From contig NC_087074.1 of assembly GCF_026151205.1 (NCBI RefSeq), forward strand, positions 16,040,962-16,104,961: a stretch of DNA of 64,000 nucleotides. Direction: 5' to 3'. Shown here piece after piece: positions 26,403 to 40,407 of the stretch. The DNA comes from Bolinopsis microptera. Taxonomy: Eukaryota; Ctenophora; Tentaculata; Lobata; Bolinopsidae. Positions within the stretch are counted from its first letter, which is position 1; each line of letters starts with the position of its first letter. Below the pieces are notes generated by a model, which was given only the letters and a program-made list of their open reading frames with translations, was not told where the DNA came from and did no database searches. Both the position numbers and the translations under genes were made by a program.

Positions 26403-27016
26403 AAGTTAGCGTGTATTATATCGAGGTTTATTTTGTCGTTAACAAGGCCGTGTTGTGGTGGTAATTATCGGACCTGGCGTGGAATGAGAGAGGAGGAGAG
26501 AAGAGAATTTGTAGTGTCCTGTTTGTGTGTAGGGTGAGATGTTGTTTGATTGTGTCTGTCGTGTGTGGGATTTGAGATGTTTTTGTTGTTATACTTACTT
26601 ACTTTTACTTTTGTTATTTTTGTTGGTAAGAGCTTTTGCTTTTGTGGAAGTTGACGTTTTGTTGGGCTGGTTTCTGTTGTGTAAATTACTTTTCAACGCT
26701 TCGTTTTAAATAAAGTTCGGCTCTTGTATATGTAATACATCACTGAAGTTATATAGATCATGTTCGTTTCCTCGCTCTGAATGTGTATTATTTGAACAGC
26801 ACTCAGCAGGGAACAAAAGCTAGTCAATTACCGTAGTCAGTATTTTTAATTCTCGGCTCAACCGCCACTTAAGACTTGGACTGAAAAACCTGCTTAAATA
26901 ATACAACAACCAGTACCACCATGCCAGTACCACCTTCAAGTAAACGTGATAAGTTGCTCTGAACAAGCGTTCAGAAAACAGCATGCGCGCTTCCCAGTAC
27001 TGGGTGGTTAGTGGTT

Positions 27017-27156
27017 GTAAACGATGACGTCACTTTGTAAACGATGACGTCACTTTGTAAACGATGACGTCACTTTGTAAACGATGACGTCACTTTTTAA
27101 ACAATGACGTCACTTTGTAAACGATGTCGTCACTTTGCTATGACGTCACTTTGCTG
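27017..27156. repeat. 20-bp tandem array carrying CRE octamers
   Basis: About seven units of ACGATGACGTCACTTTGTAA. TGACGTCA is intact in six (starting at 27025, 27045, 27065, 27085, 27105 and 27141); one unit reads TGTCGTCA. TGACGTCA is the full CREB/ATF binding palindrome. No nearby gene start was identified. Confidence 0.92.
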
Positions 27157-27194
27157 CTTTAGTTAAATAGTTTTAATCGTTACAAGACCGAAAC

Positions 27195-27850
27195 ACAATG
27201 TCTTTACTTAGGATCTCCATCAATCATAAATTCCTCTCAGATTCCCAGGCTGCATATAAAGCGCTTAACAGCACCACTTTTAACTCCATGTTCGTTCTGA
27301 ACATCTCAGACCAACTCAACTCACTAGGTATTTTCATCGAGTAGAACTTCGTTCCAGGACATGAAGGAGTATGTGGTAAAGAACTAGCGGACGAATTCGC
27401 AAGGGACGATCAATCCAACAACATCCCCATAGGACCAGAACCCTTCCTCCCAATTAGGCCACACTCAGTGACAAAGGAACATTCCACTTGAGATGTTCCT
27501 CCACCTATTATATAAATACAGGATCTTTAATTTTTTGGAACTCACATTAGATGGCTAACATGGTCGCTTTCAGGATAGGTCACAGCCCACTAGTTTATTT
27601 TCAGAACGTGGCAAACAACGTCAACTTCGAGACGCAAGATTGTGAACACTTTTCAGGAGAAGCAGAAACATCCCAGCACCTACTCTGCAAGTGCATCCAC
27701 ATCATGACATTCAGAATGAGGATAATTGGTAAACTCTACCTTAACAACAGTAAACTACAATAATATCTTCAAATTTGTGGAACAGTCGACAAGACTGGAT
27801 AGGGAAAACCCTTTTGGGTAACCTTCTAGGATTCTTCACCAGGAACTTTC
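27195..27850 (+). pseudogene. dead LINE 3' end: RNase H and terminal zinc-knuckle remnant
   Basis: The plus strand encodes FLSDSQAAYKALNSTTFNSM, a stop, then FVPGHEGVCGKELADEFARD, which is the RNase H pattern (SDSQAA ... PGH-G-GxE-AD-LAR) of Jockey/I-type non-LTR retrotransposons. Further on, QDCEHFSGEAETSQHLLCKC resembles the C-terminal cysteine cluster of these elements. In-frame stops and frame changes show that it is inactive. No reverse transcriptase lies upstream. Confidence 0.75.
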
Positions 27851-28130
27851 GCTAAATCCCATACTAGGAACTCAACATATCTCCCAGGCTTTGACCTTGC
27901 TCGGAAGTCCCTTGTCTGCCTGCAGAAGTACTACAACGGAAGTGGGTTTGCTCTGAGACAGGTAGTGACAGCTTCAAGACTCCAGGGGTCTGTTGCATTG
28001 ATATTTATTATTTTATGATTTCGTATATACTTTGGGAGTCCTGGCGTGCAGCTAGCAGGAGTTGCATTCTGTGGGCACGGTGATAAGACCTCCCTCTTAT
28101 AGTAGGAGGCCAGAAACCGTTGACCAGAAC

Positions 28131-29288
<1,158 letters not shown>

Positions 29289-29296
29289 TATCATCT

Positions 29297-29908
29297 CAGA
29301 GGCGGCTATTTAGGGCGTTCAGGCGTCCGTGGACGCCCTAAAATTATTATCTGGTGGCTGGTGCTTGAAAATAGAAATAGTGATTAGTAATGGTATTCGG
29401 AAATATCTAACCGCAATATAAAGCTCTCTATTCATTCAAACGTTCGAATGTAAGCGCAGGCATGATCTTTGTGAAATTTTGTGTTGTTGGGTTCCAATCC
29501 TCGTTTGGACAACTTAGACGCGCAGTTTTAACGCATAGTTAATTGTAAACGGTACAAAGCACATCAAGCGCATCTCACTACAGGTAATCTATGATTTGGT
29601 TGTCCAGGACACCTTGCAATCTGAACTGTTATGATACTGCGCGGCTGAGATCGTACACGTGTGTGTCCTGTTTCACTCATGTTATAAGTTTTTGTTTATT
29701 TGCTGTCGCCTGTGACACATTACATATACATGAGGCACTGTGGCCTGTGTGTAACTGTAAAGTGTAATGTACGTTGGATTAATTTAATTAATTAATTAAC
29801 TCTCTGCTATGGGTATGGTATTGTATGCAGTCATCGTGAATAGACATCGGCAGTTTGTCGGTCGGACACCCAACAAAACTGCCAGCCAGCTCCCACGAGC
29901 CGCCTCTG
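29297..29908. mobile_element. hAT-type MITE with perfect 8-bp target duplication
   Basis: Starts CAGAGGCGGCT and ends AGCCGCCTCTG (short terminal inverted repeats; one extra base lies before the right copy). TATCATCT lies immediately outside both ends (29289-29296 and 29909-29916). The CAGNG terminus and 8-bp duplication place it in the hAT superfamily. The 612 bp has no ORF of note. Confidence 0.88.
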
Positions 29909-30230
29909 TATCATCTACATTTACATCTGATTTACTTCATGGAAGAACCTTAGAACAAGCAATTCGAGGCTGATTGGTTTGAATCCCCTCCATTTGATAC
30001 CATTGTTGCTCACTTGCATCGGTCACTGTCCCCGGATGTCAGATTTGTTGGTCACAGACCTTGGGTGGCAAGTTTGCTGGTCACAGCCCCAGGATATTAA
30101 CCAAATTAAAATTTAACTAGTGACATTCCCCAATTAGTGATACACGTCGAGTCACAATGACCACACTTTCATCTTGTCTACTGAATCTGATCCTTCATCA
30201 TGCCAAAAGTATGCGGAGAATGCTGGAGCA

Positions 30231-30417
<187 letters not shown>

Positions 30418-30571
30418 GATCCCCTCATGAACTCTTCAATTAATTACTGTTACATTCCATCCCTACCACAGTGTTAATTTACACGTTAGTACACATCTTT
30501 TACAAAGTGTGCTGCTGCCCGGTAAATATACAAGAATACACGTTATTATTATTAAGCTTACATTCACACCG

Positions 30572-30577
30572 CTCACA

Positions 30578-30616
<39 letters not shown>
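30572..30616. repeat. (CA)n microsatellite
   Basis: Short CA run with one interruption. Confidence 0.93.
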
Positions 30617-30853
30617 CACTGATGTAATTCTCCCAGACATCCTGTGTGGTCGACTACAAATTTGGTGGCTAAATAGTTCGTTTGTTACACTGGGTAAGAG
30701 TCGCCACTTGTTCACAGTAGACCCCAGTGCGCGCGGTGTGTTCTGTGCTTAGAATACTAATAAAATCAAGCATTATACACTTATTTTACTTTGCTGAGTT
30801 TCGTTTGGCGTATCTATTACCTGTGCTGCTTTGCTTAGTTAAATGTATTTGCA

Positions 30854-30858
<5 letters not shown>

Positions 30859-30902
<44 letters not shown>

Positions 30903-30932
30903 TGCTCTCTCTCTCTCACTTGCTCTCTCTTC
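30859..30932. repeat. (CT)n microsatellite, interrupted
   Basis: CT run with two ACTTG interruptions. Confidence 0.93.
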
Positions 30933-31906
30933 TAATGTTGTCTTGTTACAATCCTTGTTACAGAGCACAAAGTGTAGCTCACCACTGTCATTAGTATCAT
31001 GCTGGCAATCACAAACCTATAATCACATTTTATGCAGAGCTGCTTGGTGTCATATATCATTTCTAAACTGCGTTCTGAGTAGTGCCCGTTATATTGTCGT
31101 CCTCCCTCCCCGCATTTTTACTTTTCTCTTACTTTTCATACATATAATTCCCGTTGTATTGCCACAAAACTTATCGAAGTAATTAAAATTTTGATAATTT
31201 GGTCATCTTTAGTAGAGCTCGGTGTAATTATCTGATTAGCTGTTTCCAGTTTTTTGTACACACTCACACTCACACGTGTTTGTTGCATGATAAGGTGAGC
31301 GAGTCACGGTAGCCCTACTCCCGGTACTCATACCTTCTGTTGTCAGCTGTGCTCTTCTCCTCCACCTTCTTCTTCTCTTCAACCTAGCTTTGTTGTGCGA
31401 CGTGTTACTAATGTGTAGATTGTAACACTACACTCTTCTAAATATAGTCTTTATTGTGTTGTTCAGTTTTCGTTGGTTCAGGTGCAACTTGAGAGTGCCC
31501 ATCTGTGAAACTCTGGTGAGAACTTGTGATCAGTACAAATTACAAATTACAATGGTGAGCGCATTTTATACTCACCCAACAAGTTGAGGTTCCCGGAATA
31601 TACACTAACTTCTACCTTCTAACCTTGTACCCGTTGTAACCCAGTATTCTATTAATCAATGCTGTGTACCTGTACTATGACTCGCCGTTTAAGCACATGG
31701 TTCCGCGCTACTGTTCAGTGCACAGACTTCTCTAACTACACACTCTAACAAACTGGACAAATCATTCCTTATTCGATCCCAACCTCTGTAACCACTAATC
31801 ACTAGAAATAATTCTTGAATTATCTCTGTTTACAACTACCATAATATCACAATTTGAACTCCCGTCCGGCATCTTATTTCCGGACAAAATTCTCGTCAAA
31901 CCAGCT
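30933..31906. other. non-coding between arrays
   Basis: No exon or repeat family recognised. Confidence 0.35.
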
Positions 31907-34900
31907 TATTAAGACAGTCCTGGTGCTGGTCCCTGTATTCAGGAGACGTATTAAGATAGTCCTGGTGCTGGTCCCTGTATTCAGGAGACGTATTAAGATA
32001 GTCCTGGTGCTGGTCCCTGTATTCAGGAGACGTATTAAGATAGTCCTGGTGCTGGTCCCTGTATTCAGGAGACGTATTAAGATAGTCCTGGTGCTGGTCC
32101 CTGTATTCAGGAGACGTATTAATACAGTCCTGGTGCTGGTCCCTGTATTCAGGAGACGTATTAAGATAGTCCTGGTGCTGGTCCCTGTATTCAGGAGACG
32201 TATTAAGATAGTCCTGGTGCTGGTCCCTTTATTCAGGAGACGTATTAAGATAGTCCTGGTGCTGGTCCCTGTATTCAGGAGACGTATTAAGATAGTCCTG
32301 GTGCTGGTCCCTGTATTCAGGAGACGTATTAATACAGTCCTGGTGCTGGTCCCTGTATTCAGGAGACGTATTAAGATAGTCCTGGTGCTGGTCCCTGTAT
32401 TCAGGAGACGTATTAAGATAGTCCTGGTGCTGGTCCCTGTATTCAGGAGACGTATTAAGATAGTCCTGGTGCTGGTCCCTGTATTCAGGAGACGTATTAA
32501 GATAGTCCTGGTGCTGGTCCCTGTATTCAGGAGACGTATTAAGATAGTCCTGGTGCTGGTCCCTGTATTCAGGAGATGTATTAAGATAGTCCTGGTGCTG
32601 GTCCCTGTATTCAGGAGACGTATTAAGATAGTCCTGGTGCTGGTCCCTGTATTCAGGAGACGTATTAAGATAGTCCTGGTGCTGGTCCCTGTATTCAGGA
32701 GACGCATTAAGATAGTTCTGGTGCTGGTCCCTGTATTCAGGAGACGTATTAAGATAGTTCTGGTGCTGGTCCCTGTATTCAGGAGACGTATTAAGATAGT
32801 CCTGGTGCTGGTCCCTGTATTCAGGAGATGTATTAAGATAGTCCTGGTGCTGGTCCCTGTATTCAGGAGACGTATTAAGATAGTCCTGGTGCTGGTCCCT
32901 GTATTCAGGAGACTTATTAATATAGTCCTGGTGCTAGTCCCTGTATTCAGGAGACGTATTAAGATAGTCCTGGTGCTAGTCCCTGTATTCAGGAGACGTA
33001 TTAAGATAGTCCTGGTGCTGGTCCCTGTATTCAGGAGACGTATTAAGATAGTCCTGGTGCTGGTCCCTGTATTCAGGAGACGTATTAAGATAGTCCTGGT
33101 GCTGGTCCCTGTATTCAGGAGACGTATTAAGATAGTCCTGGTGCTGGTCCCTGTATTCAGGAGACGTATTAAGATAGTTCTGGTGCTGGTCCCTGTATTC
33201 AGGAGACGTATTAATATAGTCCTGGTGCTGGTCCCTGTATTCAGGATACGTATTAAGATAGTCCTGGTGCTGGTCCCTGTATTCAGGAGACGTATTAATA
33301 TAGTCCTGGTGCTGGTCCCTGTATTCAGGAGATGTATTAAGATAGTCCTGGTGCTGGTCCCTGTATTCAGGAGACGTATTAAGATAGTCCTGGTGCTGGT
33401 CCCTGTATTCAGGAGACGTATTAAGATAGTTCTGGTGCTGGTCCCTGTATTCAGGAGACGTATTAATATAGTCCTGGTGCTGGTCCCTGTATTCAGGATA
33501 CGTATTAAGATAGTCCTGGTGCTGGTCCCTGTATTCAGGAGACGTATTAAGATAGTCCTGGTGCTGGTCCCTGTATTCAGGAGATGTATTAAGATAGTCC
33601 TGGTGCTGGTCCCTGTATTCAGGAGACGTATTGAGATAGTCCTGATGCTGATCCCTGTATTCAGGAGACGTATTAATATAGTCCTGGTGCTGGTCCCTGT
33701 ATTCAGGAGACGTATTAAGATAGTCCTGGTGCTGGTCCCTGTATTCAGGAGATGTATTAAGATAGTCCTGGTGCTGGTCCCTGTATTCAGGATACGTATT
33801 AAGATAGTCCTGGTGCTGGTCCCTGTATTCAGGAGACGTATTAAGATAGTCCTGGTGCTGGTCCCTGTATTCAGGAGACGTATTAAGATAGTCCTGGTTC
33901 TGGTCCCTGTATTCAGGAGACGTATTAAGATAGTCCTGGTTCTGGTCCCTGTATTCAGGAAACGTATTAAGATAGTCCTGGTGCTGGTCCCTGTATTCAG
34001 GAGACGTATTAAGATAGTCCTGGTGCTGGTCCCTGTATTCAGGAGACGTATTAAGATAGTTCTGGTGCTGGTCCCTGTATTCAGGAGACGTATTAATATA
34101 GTCCTGGTGCTGGTCCCTGTATTCAGGATACGTATTAAGATAGTCCTGGTGCTGGTCCCTGTATTCAGGAGACGTATTAAGATAGTCCTGGTGCTGATCC
34201 CTGTATTCAGGATACGTATTAAGATAGTCCTGGTGCTGGTCCCTGTATTCAGGAGACGTATTAATATAGTCCTGGTGCTGGTCCCTGTATTCAGGAGATG
34301 TATTAAGATAGTCCTGGTGCTGGTCCCTGTATTCAGGAGACGTATTAAGATAGTCCTGGTGCTGGTCCCTGTATTCAGGAGACGTATTAAGATAGTTCTG
34401 GTGCTGGTCCCTGTATTCAGGAGACGTATTAATATAGTCCTGGTGCTGGTCCCTGTATTCAGGATACGTATTAAGATAGTCCTGGTGCTGGTCCCTGTAT
34501 TCAGGAGACGTATTAAGATAGTCCTGGTGCTGGTCCCTGTATTCAGGAGATGTATTAAGATAGTCCTGGTGCTGGTCCCTGTATTCAGGAGACGTATTGA
34601 GATAGTCCTGATGCTGATCCCTGTATTCAGGAGACGTATTAATATAGTCCTGGTGCTGGTCCCTGTATTCAGGAGACGTATTAAGATAGTCCTGGTGCTG
34701 GTCCCTGTATTCAGGAGATGTATTAAGATAGTCCTGGTGCTGGTCCCTGTATTCAGGATACGTATTAAGATAGTCCTGGTGCTGGTCCCTGTATTCAGGA
34801 GACGTATTAAGATAGTCCTGGTGCTGGTCCCTGTATTCAGGAGACGTATTAAGATAGTCCTGGTTCTGGTCCCTGTATTCAGGAGACGTATTAAGATAGT

Positions 34901-35677
34901 CCTGGTTCTGGTCCCTGTATTCAGGAAACGTATTAAGATAGTCCTGGTGCTGGTCCCTTTATTCAGGAGACGTATTAATACAGTCCTGGTGCTGGTCCCT
35001 GTATTCAGGAGACGTATTAAGATAGTCCTGGTGCTGGTCCCTGTATTCAGGAGACGTATTAAGATAGTCCTGGTGCTGGTCCCTGTATTCAGGAGACGTA
35101 TTAAGATAGTCCTGGTGCTGGTCCCTGTATTCAGGAGATGTATTAAGATAGTCCTGGTGCTGGTCCCTGTATTCAGGAGACGTATTAAGATAGTCCTGGT
35201 GCTGGTCCCTGTATTCAGGAGACGTATTAAGATAGTCCTGGTGCTGGTCCCTGTATTCAGGAGACGTATTAAGATAGTCCTGGTGCTGGTCCCTGTATTC
35301 AGGAGACGCATTAAGATAGTTCTGGTGCTGGTCCCTGTATTCAGGAGACGTATTAAGATAGTTCTGGTGCTGGTCCCTGTATTCAGGAGACGTATTAAGA
35401 TAGTCCTGGTGCTGGTCCCTGTATTCAGGAGATGTATTAAGATAGTCCTGGTGCTGGTCCCTGTATTCAGGAGACGTATTAAGATAGTCCTGGTGCTGGT
35501 CCCTGTATTCAGGAGACTTATTAATATAGTCCTGGTGCTAGTCCCTGTATTCAGGAGACGTATTAAGATAGTCCTGGTGCTAGTCCCTGTATTCAGGAGA
35601 CGTATTAAGATAGTCCTGGTGCTGGTCCCTGTATTCAGGAGACGTATTAAGATAGTCCTGGTGCTGGTCCCTGTATT
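31907..35677. repeat. 42-bp minisatellite, ~90 copies, with higher-order structure
   Basis: The unit is TATTAAGATAGTCCTGGTGC followed by TGGTCCCTGTATTCAGGAGACG. The array covers 3.77 kb without losing register. Because 42 is a multiple of three, all copies stay in one frame. Plus strand 31854-35693 is open for 1279 codons (14-residue unit VLVLVPVFRRRIKI); minus strand 35836-31874 is open for 1320 codons (unit NTGTSTRTILIRLL). Variant units recur at fixed distances: 966 bp (23 units; GTATTGAG at ~33631 and ~34597) and 2604 bp (62 units; GACGCATT at 32701 and 35305, GACTTATT at 32911 and 35515). This shows block duplication. I treat it as a non-coding satellite, not a gene. Confidence 0.93.
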
Positions 35678-37317
35678 GATGGGAGTTGGGTGAGACACAA
35701 TGCCTGCCCTGTCCTTCGTCCCGGGCCGTGCAATGTCAGGGTTTACTACCTCACAAAAAGAGGACTTCTTTCTTGGGCCCGCCAGGTGCTGCACTGTACA
35801 TACCATGTCCCTATCATGGCGACCGGTCTCGTTCACTCATCAAATCGACCAATTAGCTCATGTCAGATCCAAGTTCAGATCCAGCCCGGCTAATATTTTA
35901 CACCGATCGTATACGCCAACTTACTACAGTTATATTTGTGAAGGAGCACCTTTTAGCCCACAATTTCTTAGCCGCGCAATTACACGACTAAGTCATATAC
36001 ATACGCAACTCCGGGCTGCGTCTCGCAAAGCAACGCATACTCAAATTATATGCCTGATTTTCTGACAGCTTGCTGTTCTTTGTGTAGCAGGAGGGTATTA
36101 TACTATGTTATCGACTTTTAATGACCGCCTGTACTGCTACTACAATTTAACCGGTGTCAATGCTGGCTATACTTAGTAATATAAGCAATATAAGTCTTGC
36201 TCGCGCTTTTTGGGGGCGCTCACAGGAAGGTTAAATAACGGGGAGAGAAGGTCGCTATAATAGTATAATAGCAATCATTTGTGTTCTAACCTTCTCATTG
36301 GACATTGTATTAGATTTCCCAAATGTACGATCTATTTCTACCGTTACGGGTGCATATTATGGTAAGCGCATTCCCAAATCATTTAGACATAAAAGTGGAA
36401 CTAAATCTCTAAAACATCTGATGGTATTTTGCTCCGGTTTTCTTGACGTAGTGCGTTTAGTATTGTGACAGTTATTGTGTGAAGTATTTTGTGAAGTGAA
36501 ATGTTGAGTTACTGTGAAGCATTACCTGAAGTACAATGAAATGGGAGCCAGGGAGTGGTTCGGTTATATGGCGTGTGTTTATTTAAAGCAGCTCCAACTT
36601 CCCATGTAATGTAAGATTCAGTTGTTGTAGGGTCGTCATAAAGCTGAGCACTTTCTTTTTTTCTCTCTCTCTCTCTCTCTCTCTCTCCACCTGTTCACAC
36701 AGTGTGTTGTGTTAATTGGTTGATGAGATGTGCTTGTCTTGCGTTTTAATAATCATGCATTCGAATCAATTTAACGATTTATTGAATGTTACGTTTTCTT
36801 TTAGTCATCCATCTTCGCTCTGCGGCTCAAAACGTGTAAACTAAGATTTGAGCAAGGTTTAAAATTATGAAATTCCACAGAAATTCGCCGTTGATTTCTC
36901 TAACATGTAGTAGATAGTGGTATTTTATCCGCATGGCAGTAATGATGATCTAATTAACAGATGATTAAGTTCAGAGACCGCTACTTTCTAAAAGTGGATC
37001 GGTTTATCAGGTACACCAGCTGCTTCCAGCTCCTTTCATTCTTTTAACATGTATTAATATATCCTGCGATAAGTCTCTCTATCTCCCTTTGTATTATTGC
37101 ACTAAACAGTTACAAAGACCATGATAATGAGAGCTTTTCTCTCTTTCTTACTTTTTTTTCTAGAATCCGAGGGAAAACTGAACATTCAACACTACCTTTA
37201 CTCCATCGTGTACCGTTTAATTATTAAAGCTTATACGCGAACATGTCAGAAAACAGTCTGCCTTTTTCAAACCCTGCTGACATTACTGCGACACTCCCGT
37301 TAAACGAACCAATTTGA
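35678..37317. other. non-coding; short (CT)n at ~36661-36688
   Basis: No supported exon. Open frames directly after the 42-bp array are not convincing. Confidence 0.35.
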
Positions 37318-38834
37318 TTATTACACTGGGGTGATGTGTGTCGGGGCCCCACCATTATTACACTGGGGTGATGTGTGTCGGGTCCCCACCATTATTACAC
37401 TGGGGTGATGTGTGTCGGGTCCCCACCATTATTACACAGGGGTGATGTGTGTCGGGTCCCCACCATTATTACACTGGGGTGATGTGTGTCGGGTCCCCAC
37501 CATTATTACACTGGGGTGATGTGTGTCGGGTCCCCACCATTATTACACTGGGGTGATGTGTGTCGGGTCCCCACCATTATTACGACTGGGGTAATGTGTG
37601 TCGGGTCCCCACCATTATTACACTGGGGTGATGTGTGTCGGGTCCCCACCATTATTACACTGGGGTGATGTGTGTCGGGTCCCCACCATTATTACACTGG
37701 GGTGATGTGTGTCGGGTCCCCACCATTATTACACTGGGGTGATGTGTGTCGGGTCCCCACCATTATTACACTGGGGTGATGTGTGTCGGGTCCCCACCAT
37801 TATTACACTGGGGTGATGTGTGTCGGGTCCCCACCATTATTACACTGGGGTGATGTGTGTCGGGTCCCCACCATTATTACACTGGGGTGATGTGTGTCGG
37901 GTCCCCACCATTATTACACTGGGGTGATGTGTGTCGGGTCCCCACCATTATTACACTGGGGTGATGTGTGTCGGGTCCCCACCATTATTACACTGGGGTG
38001 ATGTGTGTCGGGTCCCCACCATTATTACACTGGGGTGATGTGTGTCGGGTCCCCACCATTATTACACTGGGGTGATGTGTGTCGGGTCCCCACCATTATT
38101 ACACTGGGGTGATGTGTGTCGGGTCCCCACCATTATTACACTGGGGTGATGTGTGTCGGGTCCCCACCATTATTACACTGGGGTGATGTGTGTCGGGTCC
38201 CCACCATTATTACACTGGGGTGATGTGTGTCGGGTCCCCACCATTATTACACTGGGGTGATGTGTGTCGGGTCCCCACCATTATTACACTGGGGTGATGT
38301 GTGTCGGGTCCCCACCATTATTACACTGGGGTGATGTGTGTCGGGTCCCCACCATTATTACACAGGGGTGATGTGTGTCGGGTCCCCACCATTATTACAC
38401 TGGGGTGATGTGTGTCGGGTCCCCACCATTATTACACTGGGGTGATGTGTGTCGGGTCCCCACCATTATTACACAGGGGTGATGTGTGTCGGGTCCCCAC
38501 CATTATTACACTGGGGTGATGTGTGTCGGGTCCCCACCATTATTACACTGGGCTGATGTGTGTCGGGTCCCCACCATTATTACACTGGGGTGATGTGTGT
38601 CGGGGCCCCACCATTATAACACTGGGGTGATGTGTGTCGGGTCCCCACCATTATTACACTGGGGTGATGTGTGTCGGGGCCCCACCATTATTACACTGGG
38701 GTGATGTGTGTCGGGTCCCCACCATTATTACACTGGGGTGATGTGTGTCGGGTCCCCACCATTATTACACTGGGGTGATGTGTGTCGGGGCCCCACCATT
38801 ATTACACTGGGGTGATGTGTGTCGGATCCCCACC
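37318..38834. repeat. 37-bp minisatellite, 41 copies
   Basis: The unit is TTATTACACTGGGGTGATGT followed by GTGTCGGGTCCCCACCA. Variation is very low (GGGTCC/GGGGCC, ACTGGGG/ACAGGGG). The unit contains CCCCACC and GGGGTG blocks that can pair across neighbouring copies. Confidence 0.95.
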
Positions 38835-40140
38835 AGTGCCACTTCATGCCATTTAACTGTGACTGCTGGCTTCTATATTGTATATAAGTATATAGTTTCA
38901 ATCGAGCTGATTTGATAACCCATCAAATGTGTTGCGTTGCAAAATTGAGATTTTGGTGGTTTACGACTGAATATGTGTCTTGGCAGGTTGCAGGTTGCAG
39001 GTTGATGTCAAAATTTGATTGCATCAAGTGAAGGTTGTATCGTTTTGGAAATTGTTATTTAATTGAATTTCTTCATTCCTTGAGTTAGGGGCAGTCATTG
39101 CGAAATAACTAAACCTCTTATCTAGTATCTTGTAGTTTGCGCCCTTATATATTATCATGTTGTCGATAAGAAATAATCGTTTACCATCTATTCGAGTGAT
39201 TGTTTTTCTCGCAAGTGTTTTTACTAAAAGTATTTCAATGTTGATATGATTCAGTGTAGCAAGGTATTCTGCTAATTAGCGCAGAATTTGTTAGAGGTTG
39301 GATAAAGACTGTTAGCCTTAACAGGCTTAATTACCGAACTTTATCACTAGTGCCCCTATGTTAACTGCAACTAATAGAACAGCCTGCCAGTTTCCAAGGA
39401 ACACTTTTTGATCTCCAGTAATTGCAATGATTGGGGAGCCTTTTACACCAATTTACTCACTTGCCCTGCTTGAACGCCTATATCCCTTGAGTTATAAATT
39501 ATTTGGTTTCTCATACTTACAGAATACAGAGCCAGGTTCAGAATTACTACACTCGGCTCGCCGTTCTATCCAGTATTTTATTCCCAGGGTCGGAAAATAG
39601 ATTACATCCAACTGCAGTCTGTGTATATAACCATATTATTGATAGGTTTAACTAATTTCAGTGTAGCAGTAGTATACACCAATATTGATAGGATTGTGGT
39701 CGGACTGAAGTCTGCACAAATACCGCAATGCTGTGCAGCTCTTAATTAGGCTGGAACGGAAATGGGAAACATGAAACGCTGGCTGTTTCAACTTTCAACT
39801 CCATTATCGGTATTATAAACTGCGGATAATTGCGACTCTAAGCCTCCAAGCAGATAAAAAGCTGATTGAGGACGGCTTTGTAATTATATTCTTCCCTGAC
39901 AAAAGACAGGTTACTCTACCCCGAACATATGTATACACATTGTCTCCCCCGTAGTAGTAGTAGGTATAGTACACACATTTCCTGAGTTCGGTGCGGTGGC
40001 CAGCCTTCTGTGTGTACAATGTAGATCATGTGTACAATGTAGATGTGTAGGTTTTTTGGTTTGTGTGTATGTGTGTCTGTTTGTTTGCCTGATTGTGTAT
40101 TTGTTTGCATGTAAGTGTGCATGTGTGTACCTCCAGTATG
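38835..40140. other. non-coding, nothing recognised
   Basis: AT-rich intergenic-type DNA. Confidence 0.4.
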
Positions 40141-40407
40141 TACACACACTAACTGTGCACACACTAACTGTGCACACACTAACTGTGCACGCACTAACTG
40201 TGCACACACTAACTGTGCACACACTAACTGTGCACACACTAACTGTGCACACACTAACTGTGCACACACTAACTGTACACACACTAACTGTGCACGCACT
40301 AACTGTGCACACACTTATTGTGCACACACTAACTGTGCACGCAATAACTGTGCACGCACTAACTGTGCACTCAAACAAGCACACACTCACTGTGCACTAA
40401 CTGTGCA
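40141..40407. repeat. 15-bp minisatellite, ~17 copies
   Basis: Unit ACTAACTGTGCACAC with a few variants (GCACGC, TTATTG). The 15-bp length keeps several frames open. Confidence 0.93.

Noticed and set aside
29440-29510. tRNA-like T-loop (GGTTCCAATCC)
   Set aside because: The upstream sequence does not form acceptor, D or anticodon arms, and it lies inside the hAT MITE.
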